From positions 248,001-312,000 of the forward strand of contig ML996708.1 in assembly GCA_010356995.1 (NCBI GenBank): a stretch of 64,000 nucleotides of DNA. Direction: 5' to 3'. The stretch is from Trichodelitschia bisporula. Lineage: Eukaryota; Ascomycota; Dothideomycetes; Phaeotrichales; Phaeotrichaceae. The notes under the pieces are model-generated. The model made no database searches. It was not told the DNA's origin and saw only the letters and a list, made by a program, of their open reading frames with translations. Below are positions 34,463 through 45,960 of the stretch, piece after piece. Positions within the stretch are counted from its first letter, which is position 1. Each line of letters opens with the position of its first letter. Made by a program: the position numbers and the translations under genes.

Positions 34463-36968
34463 TGTTGCGAGAAGGGTGGGATATGGAGTGAGGGGAGAGT
34501 TGAAGGGGTTGAAGAGGGGAGGGGAAGTTTTGAAGCTTTATTCGACGCCGATCACAGGCGATATAAGGCGAGCTGGGGTACGGAAAGGAGCTGTGGCGGG
34601 AAATAGCCCTGGAGGATCGCAAACTTGCAATATCCGGGAGACAAGGCGCACGGATGAGTACCCTAGCTAAGATAACGCAGTATCTCGACGTTTGGCTATG
34701 CGCTGCGTCGCATTGATATATGGCCCACAACCAGTTGTCAAGACTAGTTAGCGGCCTGCACTATGCGAAGTCAGAAGACTCGCAAGTCAAGAAGAAAAAG
34801 ATATTTCCAGTGAAGATAAGGGGTTCAGCTTAAACAGATGTTCGAAGTGGGGCTGGTGGGGGTAAACAAAATTGTAAACTAGACCAGATGCCCCGTTTCG
34901 ATGGCCTGGGCCCAAGGGCAAGTTTAAGTAGAAACGGGACCAAGATCTCCATTATCAAGCAGGTGCCAGCTGCATTGACAGGTCTTGCATCCGCCGTTTC
35001 CAGAAAAGGATCAGCTTCTGTTGTTCTTCTGGGAGATGAGTGGCCCGCCGCCCGACACGCCGTTCCTCGCATGCATCGAACACGGCAGCCGTGGGTTGGC
35101 GGGGGCGTGCGTCTCGCAGCTTGCGGCTTGCGGCTCGAGGCCGGCTGGACCAGAATAGGGCATCAGAGCGAGGGTGGTGGAGGGGAAAAGGATGGAGATG
35201 GGGGGGGGAGAGAGGAGAAGCGAGTTGCACGCGGGCATCTCTACGCGGGTATCTACCGTACACGCCTTCCCTGCAGATTCGGAGCAAATCATGAACCCAT
35301 CCGATAAGTGGCCTGCCGAGTATGGAGAACACTAAGGATGGAAAACTTGGATGGCCCCTCTGACGATCACTTTCCTCAGCAGGTGGCCATAGGATAGCAA
35401 CTTAGCTAGGTTAGGGATATCACTTGCCATGCTGACAAGCTTACGGGAAGGTCCAGTCCCTTTCACCGTCTGTCCAATTGCACCCTCCCACTTCAAGAAG
35501 CAACTCACTTAAGGGTACCCTTGGTCCAAGGTCCAAGCCATTGTACGTCCGAAGAAGCGCTCGAAGAAACCAAGAGAAATAATACAAAGACCGCCTGCAA
35601 AGACTTGCTCGTCTTTCCCGAACAAAGCTTCAATGCCGAAGCCTCAAGCGCAAGCATGCAGGACGTCGTCTCCGCACCTCGAACGCCTCCCAACGTTGGC
35701 GCTGCAACGAGGCGTCCACTAGCGTAGAACCGTTGACGCGGAAATGTAACCCTTCTGCGCGTCTCTTCCCGCCCCCCGCCCCCCGCCTCCACTCCAACCC
35801 CTCACATATGGGGGCCCATGTATGCCGTCCCTACGAAATACGAGTACTGTACAAGCAGTGCAACTCCGCAGTCCTCCATCCATCTGCAGCATGCAAGCAA
35901 GCCAAGAACAAGTCGGCCAGTCGGGGAGAAACTCAGCCTTCTGTTTCGAGCACGCGAGCCGCTTGAGACATCCACGAATCACGGTTTTCCTGATAGCATC
36001 GCAGCATTCCCCTCGTATCTTTGGCTGCGGGTTTATCTATTCATACCTCTCGACTGCCAAACCAGATGCATTGCTTTACATCTGTAGGCGCATGCTGCTT
36101 CCATCTCAGCCCAAAGTCACCATCTACCAATGCTCATCACATGTGAATACTTCTTGTGCTTCACATTTTGTCTTTGCAAGTGATGTGCATGAGCATACAC
36201 ATCCGGTAGCCTCTGAAAACGAAGCACCAGTCCGATCCAGAGCCTGCATTCCAGGGACAAATCCACGCTGAAGAAGTGCACATGACCCTGAAATCATCCG
36301 AGCATGCGCAGAGCTCCGGTTCGTCGGATGGCTTATATCACCATACCGAGGAGGTGAGGTTAGAGGTCCCGGCATGGTGACGCGAGATACCAGGCCACAA
36401 CTGTGGTGGCCGGTCGAGCAACGAACTGGTAGGCACATCAAAGCACTCGGCTTCGGGCGCACATGTACAAAGAAACCTACCCCTATCCGTGAAGTACAGC
36501 AGCTTGCCGAAGCAGCTGTGTCCTGCACCTTAGTCATTCGCTCGCCAGGCCTTCATCTTTATGCTGGCGTCCCGAAGCGGCCACACAGGCGCCTGGTGGC
36601 ACCAGGAGAAACGGCAGGGCTGCTCGATTTGACCCCAATCGGAACCGCTATTGAGCACGTGATGTACCACAACGTCACACAAGGGCGAAGTACAGTCCAT
36701 CCGAGTCCCAGGATCAAGTTTGATGAAGCCGTCCACTGTATCTGCCAAAATTCCCGTGGGCCTGCAGAGGTGAATGAAACGGCATGATCAATTTGTCATA
36801 TGTACCTGTGTTCCAGCACACGGAGAGATATTTCAAGCCCGCAAATCCCCGATAGCCGACTGCGTAACGTCCATTCTTCTGTAACTAAATGCCATCATGA
36901 AAAGCGAGGGTGACTAGGAAACCGGCGGCATGGAGCAGCATGCTCACTCAAACTGACACATGTGAAGA
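34463..36968. other. Intergenic region, UNC93-like to cation exchanger
   Basis: 2.5 kb without a supported gene. Several 80-150-codon frames exist on both strands, but none has a domain, a plausible intron structure or conserved-looking composition. Confidence 0.5.
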
Positions 36969-39879
36969 CTACGCGAGAAACTTGAGCGCCCGCGCCACCA
37001 CCGTGGCATTGTGGGCCTCCGATGAACCACCAAGCAAGCTCTGTTGCGTCGAATCTGGATAGAAGAATGCAGCAAGCCTGAAGATAACATGTTAGCTGAG
37101 ATGGAGCGATCAGATGTACCGAACTCACGCTATGATGACGTAGGCGGAAATGAGCAAAGTGCCCTCGAGATAGTTACTCTTACCGTCAAGCACAAGAAAG
37201 TTGACAACAAAGGCTGTGACGAAAAGTGAGACCGTCTCGAACAAGTTGAAGTACAGCGTCATGGCACGGTTCATGCACCAGCCCAAAATCACGACCAGAG
37301 GGGTCATGAACAAGGCTGCAAGAGTCAGCGTGATCCAATGCGGTACAGTGTCTACATACCAATTTGAATGCTACTTCCGACAGCAATACCGATAGCAAGG
37401 TCCATTTTGTTCTTCGTTGCCATTGACACGGCCGTGATGTGCTCCGCTGCATTACCGACGATGGGGAGGATAATGAGACCGATGAATGCCCTGCCAGTGT
37501 CAGTGTTCATGTTGTTGTCGATGTTAGGGGTAACTCACTGGCTGACGGACGACTCCTCGATCATTTCCGGAATGGCGTCTACAAGGAACTCGGCGCAAAC
37601 CGCGACCAACGCAGTCGTGACAAGAAGCATGGTGATGGCGGCAGTACGTGACATTTCAAGGCTTTCTTCCTGTTCGTCTGTTTCTCCGCCACGCTCCGGA
37701 GTCTTGACACGAGCCCCAGCAACGAAAGGAGGGAACGGCCTAGCTCCAAGCGTACTGTAGACGCCGTTCAGGCGCTCCGGCATGGAACTTGTCCGACGGA
37801 GCTGCGGGTCCGTGGCGCGTGAAGCTGTACTCTGTCTCGAAAGAGAGCCGGCAGTCAGAGGAGGCGGACTGATGAAGACGTTCTGCGAGAGCAACTTGGG
37901 AAGCGCAGGTCTAAATATCGGTCTCCTCGAATTCGGAATCTCCTGGGCGAGATCGACGTCGTCGACGAACCCGACACGTGGTTGAGATCCAGCTCGTTCA
38001 GGGAGCTTCCCCGACGCTCCGATTACCTGTACCTCTTCGGATGGCTCTTCCACAACAGCTTCCTTCTTGTTCTTGCCGTGATTATGGCGATGATGGTGGT
38101 GACGGTGGTGATGCTTCCTCGACTTTTTCGTCGTCTTCTTTTGCTTCAGCTCAGGAGAAAGAGCGCGTTCCGGTGAGCGAGAAGATTCTCCAACGGTGGC
38201 ATTCTCGAAGTCGCGTACGTTCACACCTCTACTGCCCCTCCCATTCCCATGTTCTTCATCGCTCCGAATAGCGCCGAGAACGCTACCCTGGCGAGACATG
38301 TTGCTCATAGGAGGCGAGGGCTGAAATACGGGATGCGCCTCAACGGAGGGCGAGCTAACGTGAGAGAGGACTGATTGACCGTCTTTGGAGCTTGCACTCG
38401 ATTTGCGGCGCTTCCGATTCCGAAACGCACGCTTGATGCGTTTGGCCGTCGTATGCGAATCCGAAGAAGTGCCACTGTCGTCGCTGGATGAATCTGAAGA
38501 ACTAGAAGAGCTGGAGGAGTCGAGCATGTCTGCAAGAAATCCTGGCTGTGACTCCTCATCAATACGTTCCCTAGGGACGCTACTGTAGAGGTATGCATGC
38601 GACTTCAATTGAAACAGCAAGAATAACCCGTACACGAGAAGAAGGACCTAAACTCGTTAGATAAATGACTGCGAATAATGCATGTGCCACGTACGACACT
38701 CGTTCCACGACTGATTTTTAGAGTGGCTCGGTCGGCCACGTCGTTAGCGGAAAATGATGCATGGAAGGCAGTCTATATTTGATAAGTATGCAAGTCAGTT
38801 GGAATATGCGGTGAAGCAATACCGGAAGCAAGAGGCTCATGACGCTCAGGCTGAGCAGACAAGCGCTCATCTGCGTGACGGTGTTGTTGTATAGCTGGCC
38901 CAATGCGTTAGTAAAAGAGAAACATGCACAATCAGTCGCTGTTTACCTGTTCTTGAAAGCGGAGACCGCCAAACAGGAAAGCCATGCCGAGAATCAGTAG
39001 CAGATTAGCTAAAATGGAACCTAACAGCGAGGCTTGAACGATTCGGATCTCATTCTACCAGAGTATTAGGCGAGCAACGTCATCTCAGGATACGAACATA
39101 CCTTCACGAGAGCAATGCTATGTGGGAGCAGAAAAGTGAGCATGGTGCCTTAAACAAGATACATTCACAGGAGCTAAGGGGGTATGCATGGTTCTGCGGG
39201 AACGGCAGAAATATACAACGTACATACTATCAGATCGGTTAGACGGTTTGTAGTGCAGGATGAGTTAGGCTCACAATATAATCAGCTCTACGGCGTTACC
39301 GAACGACACGTTTAACAAGGCACCGATCGCATCTCCAGACCTCATAGCGACACTCTCAGTTGCGAAGCTGAGGAGCCCTGCTAGCGGAACGATAGCAACT
39401 GCATTCATGGAGAATATGATGGCCGGGCTCAGGTGGATGGCGTTGACGGCGATGCCAATGGGCACGAAGATGAGCAGCAGGTTGACATAGCTGTGCAAGA
39501 GGGCAGCTTTTGTATGGCTGACGAAGCGCTTCGCACCGGTTTTGAAGCGGATGGACAGGGGAGGCTTCTGAGCTTCCGCCTGCTGATCTACGGAGGCAGA
39601 TTTCTCTCCCGCATCTTGGGTAACTTGAATAGCCGGGTCACCACCAGAGTGAATGGAGGCTTTCTCGTTGAGCGCGCCGGACTTGACGGGCACATTCCGA
39701 CGGTGCTGGCTGGCTGTGGGTCGAGGCGATGAGTGGTGGTCATCTTGACTGTCCTGGCTCAGAGGCGAGGCAGATGTCGGGAGAATGGGTTGCGCTGGCT
39801 TAGAGCGTGAAGCATGCGTGGATGTCGCCCATGAACGGAGACGATCTAAATAACCCGAATTGTTAGAGGGATCTCCCAT
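36969..39879 (-). CDS. Vacuolar Ca2+(cation)/H+ exchanger, CAX/Vcx1 family
   Basis: Nine exons on the minus strand: 39879-39275, 39117-39102, 39054-38947, 38894-38823, 38772-38695, 38647-37539, 37490-37360, 37315-37129 and 37077-36969. All junctions keep frame, giving 804 aa. The two signature CAX motifs are present: GNAVELII at about 194-201 and GNAAEH at about 675-680. Flanking helices match yeast Vcx1 ([60 protein letters not shown]). CAX proteins load the vacuole with Ca2+ in exchange for H+. Vcx1 has about 411 aa. The extra length is a ~170-aa N-terminal extension and a ~300-aa cytosolic loop (about 310-620) with Ser/Asp runs and a Lys/His-rich stretch ([15 protein letters not shown]). 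Exon 2 is only 16 nt (CATTGCTCTCGTGAAG), needed to keep ELII-F-IALVK-NEIRIVQ. The intron before it (157 nt) is the longest in the gene and could hide a different arrangement. Confidence 0.9.
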
Positions 39880-41364
39880 CGATTATGTGCCGAGAATAAA
39901 TGCTGTTCGGGCGCAAAGTCCGAGCCGGAGTGTGGGGTAGGAAGGAAGGGTGGGGGGGAGAGGTTGTTGAGCTCATGCACGAGGGCGCCAGCTTGACTTT
40001 AAAGGAACCTCCCATGGTGCCATGCATGCTTGCAGGGGCAATCAGGTGTTGATGGCTTGAATGCGCGAGGCGAGAGGCGCAGCACACATCCGACAGTGGG
40101 AAATGAGGATAGCTACATTATTGGACAAAACAGAGGCGAATTGCTTGGAGAACCGTGGCGCTCGGACAGGAATGATTATGATGACGAAGGAGAAGAGGCG
40201 ACTTACGCATTCGTTGCAAACTTTGTGGACCGTTCTGAACCTATCAGACGAAAGTGGCGTGTGAATCAAGGACGTACCAAAGTATGGTATGGCAAACCAG
40301 TAGCCTTGGTAGCCGGCCTTAATCCTGATGTGAAGATTCAAGTCAAAAGAGGAGCCGATGATCAGGTCAGAGTGGCGGGAAATGAGGTTTGGAGAATGCA
40401 ATTGGATTGTGTTGTTAGTGATAGCAAACAGAGTAGGACGAACTAGAACTACAGTACCGTATGCTGCGGTCGTCTACTCCTTACAGGGCGGAGGTACACT
40501 GAAAGAAGAAAGGGAAACAGCAGCGCCAGCGACGGCAATTGCGTCCATCGCAACTTCTCTAACAAACAACCCATCTTGTTGCCTTGACGGGAAAGTGCAA
40601 CCCTTCCGCCTTCGCCTTGTCGTCGGTCGTGTCAGGATGGGAGGCCCATGCGCAACCCTTGCTCATCGTCAGGTCCCCTCATCTTCGGGTTGGACTTCCC
40701 CGCACTTTGGCTACCATTTTTGTGATTCTTTCCATTCCATCTTGGCTCGTCTAGGAGATTTATCAACCATCGTGGTTAGTGACTAAAAAAAAAGCTTTCA
40801 TCGCGTGTCTGCCACCGGCTGAGGCCCTTGGCGTACTTAAGAACGTTGCGCAAAGACCTGCAGGAGGATGAGGCGTTGTTGTTGAGTCTGTGGCGGAAGC
40901 GCCTCTAACACACCAGGCCTTCCTTGGTTAGGGCCAGGCCGAGCCTCCGATAGGGCCAGAATCATGGATGCATCGGTATCACGGCATGTGACGGAGGATG
41001 GCCCGCCGGTTCCCCAGTGGTACCAGGTATCCACATAAACGGATATGAGGCCATGAACTTTAGCATGGAGCTGTCGGATTCTCGAGCATCGGAAGACCAT
41101 CTCGACACTGGATGAGAAAGTTTCCGCCGTTTGAGGATAAAACCGGAGCTAATGCCCCCCGATTGAATACACGAATTTCTAGAATCCACATTTCTAAATC
41201 ATCATCGTTAATGACGAGAGTCATGCATACGACATGCTCTGTGCGGCGGCTTGCGGTCCCCTCAGTTTGACGCTATCGACGTCGACGAAGGGTTACGCAC
41301 AGCTGTCGTGTCCGCAACACCATTACGTCATTTGAGGGCCGTGGTTTTAGGATGGCAGAAGTCG
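39880..41364. other. Intergenic region upstream of the cation exchanger
   Basis: About 1.5 kb without a supported gene; only short unsupported frames. It presumably contains the promoter of the exchanger gene. Confidence 0.5.
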
Positions 41365-41528
41365 TACTGCGGTATCAGACCTATTAAAGAGCAAAGTGGG
41401 TCTAGGATACACCTAAAAGTCATGAGCGCTTCCCTGGCTAACAGTCCTAGGGGGTCGCTCAGGACTTTTTATGGGTAGCTCTGGCACCTTGGACCCACTT
41501 TGCTCTTTAATAGGCCTGATACCGTAGT
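41365..41528. repeat. Small MITE (~164 bp, ~42-bp inverted ends)
   Basis: The left end TACTGCGGTATCAGACCTAT and the reverse-complemented right end TACTACGGTATCAGGCCTAT continue through a shared ATTAAAGAGCAAAGTGGGTC. The ends therefore match over about 42 bp with three or four differences. The core of about 80 bp is non-coding. The terminal TA suggests a TA target site, but this is not proven. Confidence 0.85.
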
Positions 41529-41775
41529 AGGTAAATTGCGGAAAGAAATTTGTAGGACCACTTGGGTTAAAGACACTGGAAGGTCTCCACAGTATCTTAA
41601 AAAAAAGACTGCTAAAAGACAGACATGCGGAAAATGTTCTCTATCATAGTTGAACTACTTTGACCAATGCTCGATTCCAGGAGCGACAACCAACGCCTGC
41701 CCAAGCAGAGAACAGACGAAAAGGGAACCTTAGAACGCCCGCTAAATACGCGTGTACACAGCGTCGCCGCCATCC

Positions 41776-42548
41776 TCACTGTGCCCTCAAGGCCCGCAGT
41801 CGCTCACCCAGCCCCTCCTCCTCCTGCTCGTTCGGTCCAACCTTTGCCTTAGACGGCGTTGCAGCCTCCAGATCCTGCTTCAACTCCACGCCCGCCTCAT
41901 CCGCCACCTGATTCATAAGCCGATCGACGTCTTCTTGCGGCGTGCCAACAGCAGTAGCAGACGACGTGGCATTCTCGTAGTATCCCGTGGCGACGTCCAG
42001 ATCCTCAAACTGCGTCTCGAACCTGTCCATTATGGCCGAAATCTGCCGTCTCTATCAGCACGGGGACCGCGAAATCGGGTACGGGTATCCATGGAGATAC
42101 CCCGTGTCATCCGTACCTTCTCCAGATCCATAGTCTTCATCGCTGCGTCCATGCCCTTGACCACATTGCCCATACTCGCCGAAACCTGCCGCATTGTCAC
42201 CGCCGTCTGCACCCTGCTGCTCACGGCATCTATGCGCGAAGCTAGCTTCAGCAGGTTGAGCTTCTCGTTCTGCTTGCGGATGGAATTCTGGGCGTAGATT
42301 TTGGCGATGTCTGAGTGGCCTTGTTGAATCGCCTAGGGGCCTTTGGTTAGTAGGGAATCAGAATAAAGGCCTATATGAAGAGTACCTTCTTCAGTTTCGT
42401 TTTCTCGGTTTGCTCATCTTTACCAGCCTTTGCGGCCTGTCTGTTGAGCTGCTTTGCAGTAAACTGTGGCTAAGTAAGCGCCGGAAGCTGAACTGGAGGG
42501 GAAACGCAGTACTTTGAGGTTGAAAAGGGCCTTTTCTAAGCCCGACAT
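41776..42548 (-). CDS. did2: ESCRT-III-associated protein Did2 (CHMP1/Vps46)
   Basis: Four exons on the minus strand: 42548-42513, 42463-42386, 42332-42117 and 42042-41776, giving 198 aa. Introns are 49, 53 and 74 nt. The protein follows yeast Did2 closely: [18 protein letters not shown] at the start, then [53 protein letters not shown], then [10 protein letters not shown]. The basic helical N-terminal half binds membrane and other Snf7-fold subunits. The acidic C-terminus ends RLRALRAQ, the MIT-interacting motif recognised by Vps4. Did2 recruits and regulates Vps4 in endosomal sorting, and in filamentous fungi it affects endosome movement. It is divergent from the U2 snRNA gene, with 228 bp between the ATG and the U2 5' end. 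Confidence 0.96.
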
Positions 42549-42729
42549 GTCGACGTTTTTTGACTGCTTCTAAGTATCTGGTGAAGGTTGGTGATCTGGC
42601 TCAACGTTAGGCAGGTTGCTGGTCAAACGCCTGCGAGGTCCCGATGCCATCATGGGGCGCGGGGTCTTGAACTCGGGCAGGTGCTGTGGGCTTGGCAGTT
42701 GCATGGTCTGTGCACCGCTCCCCCCAGGG

Positions 42730-42736
42730 TATAAAA
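42730..42736 (+). promoter_or_regulatory. TATA box of the U2 snRNA gene
   Basis: TATAAAA lies about 47 bp upstream of the inferred U2 5' end and points away from did2. The spacing is plausible for a fungal snRNA promoter. Confidence 0.6.
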
Positions 42737-42776
42737 GCCTGCACTCCCCCCTTCCAAACCTCTTCTTCTTTTCTTC

Positions 42777-42960
42777 AGCTCTCTTTGCCTTTGGCTTAGA
42801 TCAAGTGTAGTATCTGTTCTTTTCAGTTTAATCTCTGAAACGACTCTACGGAGTCACTTCAAGATTAATCTTATTTTTGTCACCCGCTAGTCGGCCTCTG
42901 TGCTTGCGCATGTCGACTGGCACTGTGTCGCTCCTATTGCACTACCTGGAGCTGACGCGA
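42777..42960 (+). ncRNA. U2 spliceosomal snRNA
   Basis: The 5' domain is unmistakable: CTCTTTGCCTTTGGCTTAGA, then TCAAGTGTAGTATCTGTTCT with branch-point-recognition GTAGTA at 42807-42812, then TTTTCAGTTTAATCTCTGAAA (stem IIa). The Sm site ATTTTTG is at 42873-42879. A stem with AGTCG/CGACT follows. The 3' stem-loop GCTCC...GGAGC carries the conserved loop TATTGCACTACC, ending near 42958. U2 pairs with the intron branch site and with U6 in the spliceosome. The U-run in the 5' stem is three U, where I recall four in yeasts. The 5' end (42776-42779) and 3' end are estimated. The gene is convergent with arp8. Confidence 0.95.
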
Positions 42961-43139
42961 ACAACCTTTTTCATCATGGTCTTCGGCTTGCCGGGGCTTT
43001 GGAGAAGAATGATATCTTGCCTGTTCCAAAGCTTTGCGCTTGAAGGGTGCGCTGGATGCACTCGACAGCACCTGGGCCAATGCTCGACATCCTCGAGGTG
43101 TGGATGTACTGATGCACCAGAATCGAGTCGGTCTTTATG

Positions 43140-43352
43140 CTAGGGCTTCTCTGGCTTGGGCGTGGCTGGTTCTTCGTCCTGCGCTTCCGGTGTGGTCGTG
43201 CCAGAGGTACGCTCCATGACGGTAGACTTGATGCGGTCGTTGATGATCTGCTGCAGGTGCTCGTTGTGCGTAGGCTTCGGCGGCCTCTGGACGGCAGGCT
43301 CAATGGGTCGAACCCACAGTAGTCCATGGCCAAAAGTGCAGATCACTGGCAT
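43140..43352 (-). other. Possible small coding segment downstream of arp8
   Basis: A 70-codon minus-strand frame ends in a hydrophilic Pro/Glu/Lys-rich tail (TPEAQDEEPATPKPEKP). Just upstream, a second frame stays open for about 77 codons after the arp8 stop, down to 43300. Both have coding-like composition, but neither has a clear start, splice pair or recognisable family. It could be an unrecognised small gene or the arp8 3' UTR. Confidence 0.2.
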
Positions 43353-43533
43353 CGAAGAGGCTCGTACGCGTTTGAATCAACTGTACTTCATTCCAATCTC
43401 GTCCAGGATTGGAAACTATCTGACTGTACATGTACGCCGTTGGCTGCTCCTGAATATCCCCGATAAGACCTGCAATCCCAAGAATGCCTGCCAGCCCGAT
43501 GCCGCAACGCCGAAAATGATGCTTCCACTCGCT

Positions 43534-45960
43534 CTACCAGTTCCACATGCACTTTTGCGCCAGAAGCTTCGCTCCCAGCATGTCATACTCTTGCCGATGT
43601 ATCCAGCTGTCGTTCCCGCTGCTGCTAAGCCGCGCAAACACACTACCACCCTTCCAGACGACAAGCTGCTGGTCAAGCTCCCTGGGCGGCAATCCAATCA
43701 TGATCTCCTTGTTATAAGCTGGTTGAAGCTCGCGAAGCCGGGTCTCTAGAAAGGTATTCAAGCTCGGAGTCTTGGCTCCTCCGCCTATGATCATGATACC
43801 GCCATAGAAGTCGCGCAGCTTGCGGTCATCTCCCTTAGCTCCCTCTCCAATAGACGTGATGATCGCCCGGTCCAGCGGCATGATGGGCAATATCCTATCA
43901 CGCTCCTCTGCAGCACGGACACGCTCAATCAGCGGGTCGACTCTGCCGTTCGTGGTCTTCTCTGCTTCATCAAGCATCGGAGACGCGCGCCCAGGTTGAG
44001 GGGTGCCCTCAAGCCGCGGAGAACCGGCCGTGGATGATAAAGGAGTTGCTTCGTCGTTCAAACGGCTGAGAAGACTGTACGGTTGCTGCTTAATAGGGGT
44101 AGCAACATTGGCGAGCGCTAGTGGCGGAGGGGCCTGGGTGACGGCGGTAGGCACGTTCTGGCCGGCATACTGCAGCGCCACGGCCTGTGCAGTCGAGTAC
44201 GGGTCATTCGGCGACCCGTCATAGATATCATACGAACGGTCAAGCAGCTTTCGGCGGCCGTTAAGCTTGGACGAATGGTCGAATACTTCAGGCCGGAAGA
44301 ACCCCTTGTCAATGTGAGCAAAGCGCGCTAGATAAAGCCTTTGAAGTACATACCATGGGCGCCAGCATCGTCTCATCGTACGTCTTGAAAGTGTACTTCC
44401 GAGTATCCTGACCAGCCGCGCGAAGGTGAAAGTCAAACAACTGAACGACCATTTCTGCCTCATTCATGGTGCAGAACTTTTGCTTCAGCTCTTCGGCGAG
44501 CAGGAAATCGTAGCGGCGCTTGAGATTGATGTCTGCATACGGAAAGTGATCGTAGAGCATCATCTTGACGAAGAGTTCCATGACGTCGGCGCCGCCATAT
44601 TTAAGGTTAACGCGGGATTCCTCGATGCACATGCCGTCCTCCACGCAACATATGGACGTCTTTTGCGCACCAATGTCGACAACGCATCCAATTGAATATC
44701 CGGCGCCAAAGGTGCCTCCAAGACTCTCCTGCATGAAGCAGACCCGCTTGAAGCCGAACTCCCGACTCAGCATGTCAAGCATCACGGTGACGTAGTTGCG
44801 ATCGTACAGGTCAGGGATAATGAAGCAGCAGCTATACTGCTGCCAGTCCTTGCGACGAGTCAGGCCGAGTTGGGACTTGATAGCATCTTCCAAGATCAGA
44901 GCCACATCGTTGAACATCAGATTTCTCTGGGAGTACGCGTCCTCGTTGAGCCAACCGCTGCGGATGGGCCAGAAGAGCTTGTACCGCGGCTGAGACTTCT
45001 CGGGGATACGGAGCGCAGCGTGTCCGGTAATATGCTCAGGCGGATTCTGCAGGGGGATGGGTGTCCAATCGATCCGGTGAGGATCATTGTGCTCGGATAT
45101 CGTCTCTGGCAAGACCTTGCGGTTGTAATTGATGACAAGTTCCTTGGAGTTGGGGAGCAGGCGGCGCTTGTTGTTTCGCATGCGAGTCTTCAAGTCCGAC
45201 ATCATTGAGCAATAAATAGACGCAAACTAAAGCCGTTAGCCATATCTCTCATGGATGCTGCCGGGTAACGCTACCTGCTCGCCGAACCACTTCTCAGGCT
45301 CGTCCGGCAGCTCATCGTCAATCTTTGCACGCTTCGGCAATGGCTCCCCGCCATACTCTTCCGACTCATTTTCGGGCCATTTGCGCGCAATGACCATGGG
45401 GACAGTTTTTGGCAGCGCATCATTGGAGAACCCGATACGCAGATTCTGGCTGCCAGGATGAATGACGATGATCTTTGAGCCATGCGGCTCCTGACCCTCC
45501 GAATCCTGCTCATCCTCCATCATAGTATCTTCGCTGGGCGCTTGCATTGCGATCTCATTGCTTGTTTGCGCCAATGCGCGGTCGTGGTCGCGAGCTTCCC
45601 GTACTAACCGGTTCCTGTTTTCTTCTTGCTGGGGGCGGAAGGCAAGGTACTGGTCATCGCGCTTGAGATACTCTCTGCAAGGCGCGTCAGCGATCTAGGA
45701 GGTTCGTATACTTCAGGCTGCCTGCTCTGGTTGATACTGTCGGGCATGCAGTTCAAGCAGGCCGGGACGACACCACAGTTCGATAGAACTTACGTGTAGT
45801 AGTTCTTCTGGTTTATCATGGTAACTTGCGGCCATGATGTGAGCTCAAGGTTGTTGTCTGTCTTCTGAAGGCCTGAAATTGTCAATGCGATCCCCATGAG
45901 GCCTTGCTGCCACATACCCTCTTCCCTCAAAAGGGCCCGGCCGGACTTTTTGCCAACCAT
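43534..45960 (-). CDS. arp8: Actin-related protein Arp8, INO80 complex subunit
   Basis: Five exons on the minus strand: 45960-45918, 45872-45794, 45674-45275, 45226-44354 and 44304-43534, giving 721 aa. The start MVGKKSGRALLREEG continues into TDNNLELTSWPQV and MINQKNYYTEYLKRDDQ, as expected for fungal Arp8. Further landmarks are KIIVIHPGSQNLRIGF, FASIYCS joined to LKTRMRNNKRRLLPNSKELV, then VNYN-like VINYNRK, ISEHNDPHRIDWTPI, VVDIGAQKTSICCVEDG, DFYGGIMIIGGGAKTPSL and the C-terminus LLAQKCMWNW. A disordered insert rich in Pro, Thr and Ser (about residues 485-560) sits inside the actin fold. Arp8 with Arp4 and actin binds linker DNA and nucleosomes in the INO80 remodeller in the nucleus. Introns are 45, 119, 48 and 49 nt. 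The first is a multiple of three without stop codons, so retained transcripts would still encode a protein. Confidence 0.95.

Noticed and set aside
43156-43749. 197-codon plus-strand frame antisense to the arp8 3' end
   Set aside because: Mirror of the real arp8 coding frame; no family match by eye.
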